Below, piece after piece: positions 19,685 to 29,125 of a stretch of DNA of 38,110 nt. The notes beneath the pieces were generated by a model. It saw nothing but the letters and a program-made list of their open reading frames with translations, had not been told where the DNA came from and did no database searches. Each line of letters begins with the position of its first letter. Position 1 is the first letter of the stretch. This DNA is from Pseudomonadota bacterium. Lineage in GTDB: Bacteria; Pseudomonadota; Gammaproteobacteria; Burkholderiales; Burkholderiaceae_C. The stretch spans positions 1 through 38,110 of the forward strand of contig JAFECU010000311.1 in the NCBI GenBank assembly GCA_018242005.1, written 5' to 3'. Both the position numbers and the translations under genes were made by a program.

Positions 19685-21022
19685 CTAATAGTTTGCTTTT
19701 GACAACAAATGTAGCACAGCCTGGGCCGTCGCCCGGGCGGCGCCGCGGTGCTCCTGGGTGAAGGCCTGACAGCGTGCGGCCAGCGCGGCGCGGCGCGGTG
19801 CGTCCTGCGCCAGCGTGGTCGCAAGATCCACCCCCGCGGCCATGTCGGCCACGCGCTCGGCAGCGCCGGCGGCTATGGCCAGCTGCGCGGCCTCGGCAAA
19901 GTTGAAGGTGTGCGGCCCCATGACTACGGGGCAGCCGCAGGCCGCGGCCTCGATCAGGTTCTGCCCACCCAGCGGCGCGAAGCTGCCGCCCAGCAGCGCC
20001 ACTTGGGCCATGCCGTAGTACAGCGCCATCTCGCCCAGCGAGTCGCCCAGCCAGACATCGGCCGCCTGCGGGCCGTCGCCCCATAGGCTGCGCCGCGACA
20101 CACTGAGGCCCGCGGCCCGGCACAGGCGCTCGGCCTCGTCAAAGCGCTGCGGGTGGCGCGGCACGAGCAGCCATTGCACAGGCATGGCTTCTACGGTTTT
20201 TGTAGCTGCCAGCACTTGGCTGGCGGGTGCTGGAGCCCAATTTTGCTTGATAACGTCGAGCCACATCGCCTCCTCGCCCTCGCGCGTGCTGGCCAGCACC
20301 ACCACGGGCCTTGGCGTGGCATCGCGCCACACGCGGCCCCGGGCCAGCTGCACGGGCGATGGTTCCACGTCGAACTTGAGATTGCCAAACACCCCGGCCA
20401 CGGGCGCGCCCAGGTCACGCAGGCGCGCCGCGTCCTGCTCGGTCTGCGCCCAGACGGCCGCCAGCCCCGCGTAGGCCGGGCGCGACAGCCAGGCCAGGCG
20501 GCGCGCGCCGGCATGTGATTTTTCATTCAGGCGCGCATTGGCCAGCGCCAGTGGCACGCCCTGAGCGCGGCAGCCTGCCGCCAGGTTGGGCCAGATTTCG
20601 GTTTCCATGAGAATGCCGATGGCCGGACGGAATTGGCGCAGAAAGCGCCGCACTGCGCCGGGCGTGTCCCAGGGCTGCCAGACCTGCATGTCGCTCGCCT
20701 GCAGGAGCTTTTCGCCCTCGGCCCGGCCCGTGGCCGTGCCGTTGGTGAGCAGCAGACGCATGCCGGGCAGCTGGGCGCGCAGCTCCTTGAGCAGGATGGC
20801 GGCGGCGCGCGTCTCGCCCAGAGACACGGCGTGTATCCACACCAGCGGCCCGCCCTGCCCGTCCTGCCCGTCCTGCGGCGCTTGTTGGTAATGGCCAAAG
20901 CGCTCTGGCACGGCCACTGCGTAGCCGGGCTCGGTGCGTGCGCGCCGACGCAGCTTGCGCAAGAGCAGCGGCTGGGCCAGCCACAGGGCCAGGCTGTAGA
21001 GCGCGAGGGCAAGGCGCTGCAT
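19685..21022 (-). CDS. waaA: 3-deoxy-D-manno-octulosonic acid (Kdo) transferase
   Basis: WaaA transfers Kdo from CMP-Kdo to lipid IVA at the inner membrane, starting the LPS core. The 445-residue protein begins with an N-terminal membrane anchor (LALALYSLALWLAQPLLL). The general base lies in HAVSLGETRAA (Glu70). LLLTNGTATGRAEGEKL, METEIWPNL, GNLKFDVEPSP, STREGEEAMW, LLVPRHPQRF and GGSFAPLGGQNLIEAAACGCPV are all typical. Between EGEE and LVPRHP it has roughly ten residues more than the E. coli enzyme, and these coincide with a dispersed palindromic repeat. Lies 25 bases after the phosphomannomutase stop, so probably one operon. Confidence 0.95.
   Translation of the reverse strand: MQRLALALYSLALWLAQPLLLRKLRRRARTEPGYAVAVPERFGHYQQAPQDGQDGQGGPLVWIHAVSLGETRAAAILLKELRAQLPGMRLLLTNGTATGRAEGEKLLQASDMQVWQPWDTPGAVRRFLRQFRPAIGILMETEIWPNLAAGCRAQGVPLALANARLNEKSHAGARRLAWLSRPAYAGLAAVWAQTEQDAARLRDLGAPVAGVFGNLKFDVEPSPVQLARGRVWRDATPRPVVVLASTREGEEAMWLDVIKQNWAPAPASQVLAATKTVEAMPVQWLLVPRHPQRFDEAERLCRAAGLSVSRRSLWGDGPQAADVWLGDSLGEMALYYGMAQVALLGGSFAPLGGQNLIEAAACGCPVVMGPHTFNFAEAAQLAIAAGAAERVADMAAGVDLATTLAQDAPRRAALAARCQAFTQEHRGAARATAQAVLHLLSKANY
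20195..20245 (+). repeat. Dispersed palindromic repeat inside waaA
   Basis: On the plus strand it reads TTTTTGTAGCTGCCAGCACTTGG with a later GTGCTGGAGCCCAATTTTG, matching the repeat family. The gene is on the other strand, so here the repeat is read in antisense and encodes KQNWAPAPASQVLAATKT, at WaaA residues about 257-276. This corresponds to a loop that is shorter in the E. coli protein. Confidence 0.7.
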
Positions 21023-21047
21023 GGCGCGGGCGGCGGGACGGCGACCG

Positions 21048-22436
21048 TCAGTGCGCCGCGCCGCCCACCTTGGCGCCGGGTTTGACGCGCTCGAGCAGGG
21101 CCAGCATGGCGGCCTCGATGCGGCGCAGCGCCTCATCGGTATGGCCCTCGAAGCGCAGCACCAGCACCGGCGTTGTGTTGCTTGCGCGGATCAGGCCAAA
21201 GCCATCGGGCCAGTCCACACGCAGGCCGTCTATGGTGCTGATGGTCGCGGGGGCGGCGAACAGGCTGGGCGCCAGGGCCTGCAGCTCGGCCGTCAGGTGG
21301 TGGGGCTCGCCCTCCTCGCAGGCCACATTGAGCTCGGGCGTGCTGTGGCTCGTCGGCAACTGGTTCAGCACGGCGCTCGGGTCGGCCGCGCGGCTCAGTA
21401 TCTCCAGCAGGCGGCAACCCGCGTAGGTGCCGTCGTCAAAGCCGTACCAGCGCTCCTTGAAGAAGATGTGGCCGCTCATCTCGCCGCCCAGGGGCGCGTT
21501 CAGCTCCTTCATGCGCGCCTTGATGAGCGAGTGCCCGGTCTTGTACATCACCGGCTCGCCGCCCGCGGCGGCAATGGCGGGCGCAAGGCGCTGGGTGCAT
21601 TTGACGTCGAACAGGATGGGCGCGCCCGGCACGCGCGAGAGCACGTCCTGCGCGAACAGCATCATCTGCCGGTCGGGGAAGATGTTCTGGCCGTCCTTGG
21701 TCACGATGCCCAGGCGGTCGCCGTCGCCGTCAAAGGCCAGGCCCAGCTCGGCATCGCTGCTCTTGAGCGCCGCGATCACGTCGCGCAGGTTCTCGGGCTT
21801 GGAGGGGTCGGGGTGGTGGTTGGGAAAGTTACCGTCCACCTCGGAAAAGAGCTCCACCACCTCGCAGCCCAGCGCACGGAAGATGGCCGGCGCCGAGGCC
21901 CCGGCGATGCCATTGCCGCTGTCCACGACGATCTTCATGGGGCGGGCCAGCTGCACGTCGCCCGTGATGCGCGCAACGTAGTCCGGCAGCACGTCGGCAT
22001 GCCGCACGCTGCCGCCGTCCTGCAGCTGCCAACCGCCCTGCTCCATGGTGCGGCGCAGGCCCTGGATCTCGTCGCCGTAGATCGCGCGGCCAGCGAGCAC
22101 CATCTTGAAGCCGTTGTAGTCCTTGGGATTGTGGCTGCCTGTGACCTGGATGCCGCTTGTGCACAGCGTGCTGGCGGCAAAGTACAGCATGGGCGTAGTG
22201 CAGGCGCCGATGTCGATGACCTCCAGGCCCACATCCACCAGACCGGCGATCAGCGCCCTGGACAACGCCGGGCCCGACAGCCGCCCGTCACGCCCCACGG
22301 CCACCACGCGCTCGCCCTGCGCCCGCGCCGCCGTGCCGAAGGCCCGGCCGAGCGCGCGGGCCACCTCTTCGTTGAGCGTGCCCGGCACGATGCCGCGGAT
22401 GTCGTAAGCCTTGAAGATGGCGGGGGAGAGTTGCAC
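21048..22436 (-). CDS. Phosphomannomutase/phosphoglucomutase
   Basis: Alpha-D-phosphohexomutase of the AlgC type, 462 residues, interconverting hexose 1- and 6-phosphates for LPS and exopolysaccharide sugar nucleotides. The N-terminus has FKAYDIRGIVPGTLNEE; the phosphoserine loop is VTGSHNPKDYNGFK; the magnesium loop is AFDGDGDRLGI; the sugar-specificity loop is GGEMSGHIFFKE; the C-terminal phosphate site is RASNTTPVLVLRFEG. I chose the GTG at VQLSPAIF because upstream codons are not conserved-like, with AGG about 7 bases before it. A TACAAT -10 lies at 22478-22473. Probably an operon with waaA, consistent with envelope carbohydrate synthesis. Confidence 0.94.
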   Translation of the reverse strand: MQLSPAIFKAYDIRGIVPGTLNEEVARALGRAFGTAARAQGERVVAVGRDGRLSGPALSRALIAGLVDVGLEVIDIGACTTPMLYFAASTLCTSGIQVTGSHNPKDYNGFKMVLAGRAIYGDEIQGLRRTMEQGGWQLQDGGSVRHADVLPDYVARITGDVQLARPMKIVVDSGNGIAGASAPAIFRALGCEVVELFSEVDGNFPNHHPDPSKPENLRDVIAALKSSDAELGLAFDGDGDRLGIVTKDGQNIFPDRQMMLFAQDVLSRVPGAPILFDVKCTQRLAPAIAAAGGEPVMYKTGHSLIKARMKELNAPLGGEMSGHIFFKERWYGFDDGTYAGCRLLEILSRAADPSAVLNQLPTSHSTPELNVACEEGEPHHLTAELQALAPSLFAAPATISTIDGLRVDWPDGFGLIRASNTTPVLVLRFEGHTDEALRRIEAAMLALLERVKPGAKVGGAAH

Positions 22437-22547
22437 GGGAGAACCTGCCTTGGCGGAGAGGGAAAGCCGTGGATTGTAGGCGTGCCCCTGCCCTCGCCAG
22501 GCATAGGCACATGTCCGAAAACGGCGAGTCCGCGCCCGTGCGCGGCC

Positions 22548-22553
22548 TATCAT
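22548..22553 (+). promoter_or_regulatory. -10-like hexamer 6 nt before the ada-alkA start
   Basis: TATCAT ends 6 bases before the ATG at 22560, with no ribosome binding site, so a transcript would start at about the A of the ATG. Just upstream a CCGCGC/GCGCGG inverted repeat (22530-22545) occupies the spacer and could be an operator. Confidence 0.35.
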
Positions 22554-22559
22554 GCAGCC

Positions 22560-24044
22560 ATGCCCTCCGATGCCGCCAGCTTCGATGACGACGCCCGCTA
22601 CCTCGCGCTCAAGGCGCGCGATGCGCGCTTTGACGGGCGCTTCTTCACCGGCGTGACGTCCACCGGCATCTACTGCCGCCCGGTATGCGCCGTACGCACG
22701 CCGCGGCGCGAGAACTGCCGCTTCTTTGCCCTCGCGGCCCAGGCCGAGGCGGCCGGCTTTCGCCCCTGCCTGCGCTGCCGGCCCGAGCTGGCGCCGCAGG
22801 CCGCGCCGTGGTCGGTGCAGGACGCATCGGGCATCCTCGTGCGCCAGGCGCTGCGCCTGCTCGACGCGCCCGAAGTCTGGTGCGACGCCGATGGCGCGCC
22901 GTTGGTCGCTGGCCTGGCCGCTCGCCTTGGCATCAGCGACCGGCACCTGCGCCGCATCTTCGAGGCCGCGCTGGGCATATCGCCGCTGCAGTACCTGCAG
23001 ACGCGGCGGCTGCTGACGGCCAAGCAACTTCTGACCGACACGCGCCTGCCCGTAACGCAGATCGCGCTGGCCAGCGGCTTTGCCAGCCTGCGGCGCTTCA
23101 ACGCGGCCTTCGGCGCGCATTACGGGCTCAACCCGACACAGCTGCGGCGAAACGGTGCGGCGCCCGGCGCGGACAAAGGCGGCCAGCCCGTGCACCTCGG
23201 TTACCGGCCGCCGCTGGATGCAGAGGCGCTGCTCGGCTTCTTTGCGGTCCGCCGCATACAAGGGCTGGAAGAGATCGACGGGCTGGCGCTGCGCCGCACG
23301 GTGCGCCTGGCGGGCGCCGGCAGCAAGCACACGGGCTGGCTTGAGGCGCGCTTCGACCCCGCCCGCGCGCAACTGCTGCTGCGCAGCAGCGATGGCCTGC
23401 AGCCCGTGCTGGCGCAGCTCATCGCGCGTGTGCGCGCCCTGCTCGACCTGGACGCAGACCCCGAGGCCATCAACGCCGTGCTGCACCCCTTCTTTCCCCA
23501 GGGCGACGGCCTGCGCGTGCCCGGCGCGATCGACGGCTTCGAGCTCACCGTGCGCGCCGTGCTGGGCCAACAGGTCACGGTGGCGGCGGCGCGCACGCTC
23601 GCGCAGCGGCTGGTGGCGCAGTGGGGCGAGCCCATTGCCACGCCCTGGCCGGGACTTGACCGCCTGTTTCCCACGCCCGCCGCCCTGGCCGCGGCCGGAG
23701 GCGATGCGCTGGGGCGGCTGGGCATCGTGCGCCAGCGCCAGGCCGCCATCGTGGCGCTGGCGCGGGCCGTGGACGAGGGCCGGCTGGCATTGCATGCCGG
23801 CAGCGACGTGGAGGCCACGACGGCCGCGCTGCGCGCATTGCCGGGCATTGGCGACTGGACGGCGCAGTACATCGCCATGCGCGCGCTGCGCTGGCCCGAC
23901 GCCTTTCCGTCCGGCGACGTGGCGCTGCACAAGGCCCTGGGCGTGCAGGGCGCCCGCCAGCCCGCGCGCGCCGCCGCCGAGGCCGCCCAGTCCTGGCGCC
24001 CCTGGCGCAGCTATGGCGTCATCAGGGCCTGGGATTCACTATGA
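22560..24044 (+). CDS. Ada-AlkA fusion: methylphosphotriester sensor and 3-methyladenine DNA glycosylase
   Basis: A 494-residue fusion for alkylation repair. Residues 1-80 are the Ada zinc domain with Cys39, Cys43, Cys70 and Cys73 (YCRPVC and CLRC); the first would accept methyl from phosphotriesters and switch on DNA binding. Residues about 90-195 are an AraC-type helix-turn-helix (LGISDRHLRRIFEAALGISP). An AlkA N-terminal domain follows, then the HhH-GPD glycosylase with GFELTVRAVLGQQVTVAAA, the LPGIGDWTAQYIAMRAL hairpin and catalytic Asp453 in PSGDVALHK. It therefore joins regulator and glycosylase without the O6-methyltransferase, which is supplied by the next gene. Divergent from phosphomannomutase. 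Confidence 0.93.
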   Translation: MPSDAASFDDDARYLALKARDARFDGRFFTGVTSTGIYCRPVCAVRTPRRENCRFFALAAQAEAAGFRPCLRCRPELAPQAAPWSVQDASGILVRQALRLLDAPEVWCDADGAPLVAGLAARLGISDRHLRRIFEAALGISPLQYLQTRRLLTAKQLLTDTRLPVTQIALASGFASLRRFNAAFGAHYGLNPTQLRRNGAAPGADKGGQPVHLGYRPPLDAEALLGFFAVRRIQGLEEIDGLALRRTVRLAGAGSKHTGWLEARFDPARAQLLLRSSDGLQPVLAQLIARVRALLDLDADPEAINAVLHPFFPQGDGLRVPGAIDGFELTVRAVLGQQVTVAAARTLAQRLVAQWGEPIATPWPGLDRLFPTPAALAAAGGDALGRLGIVRQRQAAIVALARAVDEGRLALHAGSDVEATTAALRALPGIGDWTAQYIAMRALRWPDAFPSGDVALHKALGVQGARQPARAAAEAAQSWRPWRSYGVIRAWDSL

Positions 24045-24113
24045 AACCAATAGCGTTTCGCGGTGGTACGACCTGGGCAAACGGCCTGTCTGTCATGTAA
24101 TCGGAAGTTCACC

Positions 24114-24659
24114 ATGCAATACCCCAAAGACACGGTGCAATACAGCACCGCCACCACGCTGGGCCTCGTGCGCCTGGCCGCAGGCGGGCATGGCCTCGTC
24201 GGACTGTGGTTTGACGGGCAGCGCCACCTGCCCGCGCGGCTGGACGGCCCGGACGCCTGGCCCGTGGATGAGGGCCACCCCGTGCTGCGCGCGGCGGCCC
24301 TGCAGTTGCAGCAATACCTGGACGGCCGGCGCACAGGCTTCGACCTGCCGCTGGATCTGTCGGGCGGCACGCCGTTCCAGCAGGCCGTGTGGCGCGCTCT
24401 GCTGGCGATTCCACGCGGCGCCACGACGAGCTACGGGGCGCTGGCGCGCCAGATCGGCCAGCCCAGCGCCGTGCGCGCCGTGGGTGCGGCCGTTGGGCGC
24501 AATCCCGTCAGCGTGGTCGTGCCCTGTCACCGCGTGCTGGGCAGCGGCGGGGCTCTGACGGGCTACGCCGGTGGCCTGCCGCGCAAGCTGGCGCTGCTGA
24601 GGCTGGAGGGCGCACCGCCTATGCAGGACATCCCGCAGAGCGTGCCCGCCTTCGCATGA
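24114..24659 (+). CDS. ogt: Methylated-DNA-protein-cysteine methyltransferase
   Basis: Suicide repair enzyme of 181 residues that transfers alkyl groups from O6-alkylguanine to its own cysteine. The active site is VSVVVPCHRVLGSGG with Cys138; the DNA-binding helix and arginine-finger region is TPFQQAVWRALLAIPRGATTSYGALA, then SAVRAVGAAVGRNP. The C-terminal GYAGGLPRKLALLRLEG is typical. The start MQYPKDTVQY has GGAAG six bases before it. It follows the Ada-AlkA gene by 69 bases, and together they restore the parts of E. coli Ada plus AlkA. Coregulation by the Ada-like domain is likely but not shown. Confidence 0.95.
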   Translation: MQYPKDTVQYSTATTLGLVRLAAGGHGLVGLWFDGQRHLPARLDGPDAWPVDEGHPVLRAAALQLQQYLDGRRTGFDLPLDLSGGTPFQQAVWRALLAIPRGATTSYGALARQIGQPSAVRAVGAAVGRNPVSVVVPCHRVLGSGGALTGYAGGLPRKLALLRLEGAPPMQDIPQSVPAFA

Positions 24660-24779
24660 AGCGCATGGCGGCGCGGGCCCGGCGAGCCCGACACGCCATG
24701 GATGCCGGGTTGCGGCTCCTACATTGCGTGCAACGCCTGGTTGTCCACCGGGCTCATGCGCACAAGCGAAGGCCGCTGG

Positions 24780-25733
24780 TCAACGCTGTCGCAAGCTGGA
24801 GCCCGTGATCCGAAAGCCGATGGTCGAAGCGCTGCCATCGACAAAGGGCACGCCCAGGGCGATCTCACCCGTGCCGTGCAGCAGGCAGCTGTCGCGGCGC
24901 AGCGGTACCGGCGCCTCACTGTCGTCAAAGCGCACCCAGGTGCCAAAGCTGCTCAGGTCGGTCAGCACGAAGGCGCCCCTCTGCCATTCCAGGCGCGCAT
25001 GCACGCGCGAGACCCGTGGGTCGGCGATGCACAGGTGCGAGTCGGGCGCGCGCCCCACATTGACCGGAACTTCGGCCGAGCTGAACAAGCGATGGGCCCC
25101 GGGCCAGGACAGCTGGATCTGCGCCGGGCAGGTTTCCATCTCCACAAGGGCCGCCATGTCGCTGCGCAGTTCGGCATGGACGGTACGGTCGCTGCGGTCC
25201 TCGGTGCGCCATTCGACCTGGTAGGTGACCAGGCGTTCGGCCTTGCCGCGTATATCCAGATGCCCCAGGCGCACGAAACTCATTCCCTGGGGCGCCCGCA
25301 GGCCGGCGACGACGGACTCGCTGGCCCAGATCTCGGCGGCATCGGCTCGCTCGCACAGGCGTGCAGCCACATTCACGGCATCGCCATAGCAGTCGCCATC
25401 GACCTCGACGACCTCGCCGCTGGCCAGCCCGATGTGGATGGCGACTTGCGACAGCTGGGCCTGTGGCGAAATCCACTGGCGATACTCGCGCATCATCGCC
25501 GCGGCCGCCAGAACGGCCGGCCCGGGCTCGGTAAACAGGCCCAGCACGCCGTCGCCCAGATTCTTCACCACACGCCCGCCGTGCCGCTGCATGCATGCGC
25601 CCATGGCCTGAGTGAGTGGCGCCACCACGGCGGCCGCGCCCTCGTTGCCCAAGGCCTCGTACAGCGCGGTGCTGCCGGTCATGTCGGCAAACACCACGGT
25701 CGCGCCAGCGTTCACGTCTGTGTTACTACCCAT
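24780..25733 (-). CDS. Class III adenylate/guanylate cyclase with C-terminal FHA domain
   Basis: A 317-residue soluble protein. Residues about 10-190 are a class III nucleotide cyclase: metal-binding Asp17 (VVFADMTGSTALYEALG) and Asp61 (KNLGDGVLGLF), the GDAVNVAARLCERA segment with the transition-state Asn and Arg, and a substrate-Lys region DIRGKAERLVTYQV. Residues about 215-300 form an FHA phosphothreonine-binding domain (VNVGRAPDSHLCIADPRVSRVHARLEW, SSFGTWVRF). It would make cAMP or cGMP under control of a phosphorylated partner or act as a kinase target. I choose ATG at MGSNTD with GGAAAAG upstream rather than a longer frame. No kinase gene is nearby. Converges with ogt. Confidence 0.92.
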   Translation of the reverse strand: MGSNTDVNAGATVVFADMTGSTALYEALGNEGAAAVVAPLTQAMGACMQRHGGRVVKNLGDGVLGLFTEPGPAVLAAAAMMREYRQWISPQAQLSQVAIHIGLASGEVVEVDGDCYGDAVNVAARLCERADAAEIWASESVVAGLRAPQGMSFVRLGHLDIRGKAERLVTYQVEWRTEDRSDRTVHAELRSDMAALVEMETCPAQIQLSWPGAHRLFSSAEVPVNVGRAPDSHLCIADPRVSRVHARLEWQRGAFVLTDLSSFGTWVRFDDSEAPVPLRRDSCLLHGTGEIALGVPFVDGSASTIGFRITGSSLRQR

Positions 25734-25949
25734 TCTTTTCCAATGCGGTTGTGCCGCCACCTCGCAAACTGTAAGGCCGCCAATCGTTACAAAGTGCAAG
25801 TTTGTATCTTATGCGTTCTGCGGCGGCACTGGTCGCCAGACGTTGCAGCAAGCCAACGCATTAACACAGTTTGACAACCGAAGGACGTTATGGCTGGCAC
25901 CCGGTCGGCGTGACTTGCGCCTGCGCACAACGCCGCCGCGGACGGCCGT
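25734..25949. promoter_or_regulatory. AT-richer gap upstream of the cyclase gene
   Basis: A 216-base gap between ldcA and the cyclase gene, unusually AT-rich at 25740-25890. It presumably holds the cyclase promoter; TTGCAC (minus strand, around 25790) is a possible -35, but no convincing -10 follows at 17 bases. No coding sequence or terminator is evident. Confidence 0.35.
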
Positions 25950-26924
25950 TCAAGCATGGCCCCAGTAGATGAGCGCATCGCGCCCTTCTACAGACAGCGA
26001 CACCTCGACCCCCACGGGCAGCAGCACCTTGGTTGGCACATGGCCGAAAGGAAGGTTGGTGAGCACGGGGGCCTTGATCTGCGTGCGCAACCAGTCCACC
26101 ACGGACTGCAGCTTGTAGCCCTTGTCGTGCGGCGTGAGCTTGTATTCGTTGAACTGGCCCAGAACGACGGCCTTTTGCTGCGCGAGCACACCTGCGTGCA
26201 GCAGTTGGGTGAGCAGGCGCTCGATGCGGTAAGGGTGCTCGCCCACGTCCTCCAGGAACAGCACGCCGCCCTTGATCTGCGGTAGGTAGGGCGTGCCCAC
26301 CAGCGAGCACAGCACGGCCAGGTTGCCGCCCCACAAGCAGGCCTTCTTCACGTAGATGTCGCGCACTGCGGGCCTGCCGTCGGGCAAGGGCTTTTCGGCA
26401 TGCATGCGCCAGCCGCTGCCCTCGCCATGGCCGGTGAACAGGTCGTCCAGGCAGGCAAGCATGATGTCGTCGGGCTCGCCCTCTACGCCCAGGTCCCCCA
26501 CCAGCGCCGGGCCGGCCCAGGTGGTGGCCCCGGTCTTGGCCAGCAGCGCGCACTGGAAGGCCGTGAAGTCGCTCACCCCCACGAACTGCGTGCCGCGCTG
26601 CACGGCCTTGGCCACGGCCTTGTACTGGATGCGCGGCAGCAGGCGCGTGAGGCCGTAGCCGCCGCGGCTGATCAGCGCCACGTCGGCGCCGCTGGCGGCC
26701 GCACGGTGGATGGCCGCCAGGCGCGTGTCATCATCGCCCGCAAAGCGCATGTGGCTGGCCAGCGCGTCGGGGTCGACCTCCACTTCGTGGCCCATGGTCT
26801 TCAATCGCGCCACGCCGCGGCGAAACGCCGCCTTGTCGCGCACGGCGCCCGAGGGCGAGTAGATATAGATATGGCGCGGGCCATGGTCGTGGCCGCAGTG
26901 GTCGTGATCGTGCTGGTGGGACAA
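25950..26924 (-). CDS. ldcA: LD-carboxypeptidase (murein tetrapeptide carboxypeptidase, S66 family)
   Basis: Serine peptidase of 324 residues that removes the terminal D-Ala from muropeptide tetrapeptides during peptidoglycan recycling in the cytoplasm. The fold begins IYIYSPSGAVRDKAAF; the SRGGYGLTRLLPRI loop and nucleophile region VGVSDFTAFQCAL follow, then CLWGGNLAVLCSLVGTPYLP, FLEDVGEHPYRIERLL (catalytic Glu) and LPFGHVPTKVLLPVG (catalytic His). The only in-frame start before an upstream stop is TTG. The first 17 residues are unusual, with seven His, three Asp and one Cys, resembling a metal-binding tail. It lies 68 bases after the tadA fusion gene in the same direction. Confidence 0.92.
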   Translation of the reverse strand: MSHQHDHDHCGHDHGPRHIYIYSPSGAVRDKAAFRRGVARLKTMGHEVEVDPDALASHMRFAGDDDTRLAAIHRAAASGADVALISRGGYGLTRLLPRIQYKAVAKAVQRGTQFVGVSDFTAFQCALLAKTGATTWAGPALVGDLGVEGEPDDIMLACLDDLFTGHGEGSGWRMHAEKPLPDGRPAVRDIYVKKACLWGGNLAVLCSLVGTPYLPQIKGGVLFLEDVGEHPYRIERLLTQLLHAGVLAQQKAVVLGQFNEYKLTPHDKGYKLQSVVDWLRTQIKAPVLTNLPFGHVPTKVLLPVGVEVSLSVEGRDALIYWGHA

Positions 26925-26992
26925 GGCGGTGTCTCACGCCCTTGCCGGGCGCGCTCCGTACGGTGAAAGGCGCCGCGGGGGCGCCCGAAATG

Positions 26993-28395
<1,403 letters not shown>

Positions 28396-28398
28396 GCG

Positions 28399-29034
28399 TC
28401 ATTCCTCCGGCAGGTTGTCCGCCATGCCCAGCCGCTGCATCCACGCGGCCAGGGCTCGCTCGTCGGGCGTGCCTTCGCCGTAGCGCGCGTACATGGCCGC
28501 GTGCGACTCCTTGCGGTGCTGGTTGAGCTTGATCTTGCATTGCAGATCCAGCACGCGCAGCTCGAAGGCCACGATGCCAGCCAGCATCTTGTGCGCAAAC
28601 TCCTCGCCCAGCGCGCGCCATTGGGCGGCGTAGGCGCTCTCGTGGTCGCCTATCAAGGCCTTGAGCAGCACGTCCTTGTCCTGCGCCCCATCGATCAGCC
28701 GGGCCTGCACACGGCAGTGCACGGCCAGGTAGTTCCAGGTGGGCACGCGCGCCAGGTCGGGGTAGACCGCGGGCGACAGGTAGGCGTGCGGGCCCTGGAA
28801 GGTGACCAGCGCCTCGGGGCGCGAGCGCAGGTAGCGCCAGTGCGGGTTGGGGCGCGCGCAGTGGCCCAGCAGCACCAGTTCACCATCGCCGCGCGCGTCC
28901 ACATGCAGGGGCATGGGGGTGACGAAGGGAAAGCCCTCGTCGTCGTTGCTGATCAGGCTGGCGAACGGGTGTTCGCGCATCAATGTCAGGGCGTGGGCGC
29001 GGTCCTTGGATTGGAACTGTGGCGGGAGATACAT
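28399..29034 (-). CDS. FMN-binding negative transcriptional regulator, PaiB family
   Basis: A 211-residue protein of the PaiB/flavin-reductase-like split-barrel fold. Signatures are MYLPPQF at the start, HPFASLISNDDEGFPFVTPMPL, LLGHCARPNPHWR, VTFQGPHAYLSPAVY, VPTWNYLAVHCR and the C-terminal KIKLNQHRKESH. PaiB of Bacillus was described as a negative regulator of sporulation and protease genes; in proteobacteria the role is undefined and may be FMN-dependent chemistry. A longer open frame exists, but MYLPPQF is the family N-terminus. Heads a minus-strand run of small membrane protein, tadA and ldcA, divergent from rlhA. TACAGT (complement of 29062-29067) is a candidate -10. Confidence 0.9.
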   Translation of the reverse strand: MYLPPQFQSKDRAHALTLMREHPFASLISNDDEGFPFVTPMPLHVDARGDGELVLLGHCARPNPHWRYLRSRPEALVTFQGPHAYLSPAVYPDLARVPTWNYLAVHCRVQARLIDGAQDKDVLLKALIGDHESAYAAQWRALGEEFAHKMLAGIVAFELRVLDLQCKIKLNQHRKESHAAMYARYGEGTPDERALAAWMQRLGMADNLPEE

Positions 29035-29110
29035 GGCGGATGGCTGGGCAAGACAGGAGTTCACTGTAGCAGCGAGTTCCCGCGCGCCAGCGCTCCAATG
29101 GGGCGCCTGG

Positions 29111-29116
29111 GATAAT
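29111..29116 (+). promoter_or_regulatory. -10-like hexamer 9 nt before the rlhA start
   Basis: GATAAT ends 9 bases before the ATG at 29126 and no Shine-Dalgarno sequence lies between, so the mRNA would have at most a few leader bases. A -35 is not evident. Confidence 0.45.
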
Positions 29117-29125
29117 CCGCTCCCT

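Noticed and set aside
24036-24113. ACCAATAGCGTTTCGCGG after ada-alkA as a further repeat copy
   Set aside because: Only a short stretch matches and the palindromic partner arm is missing.
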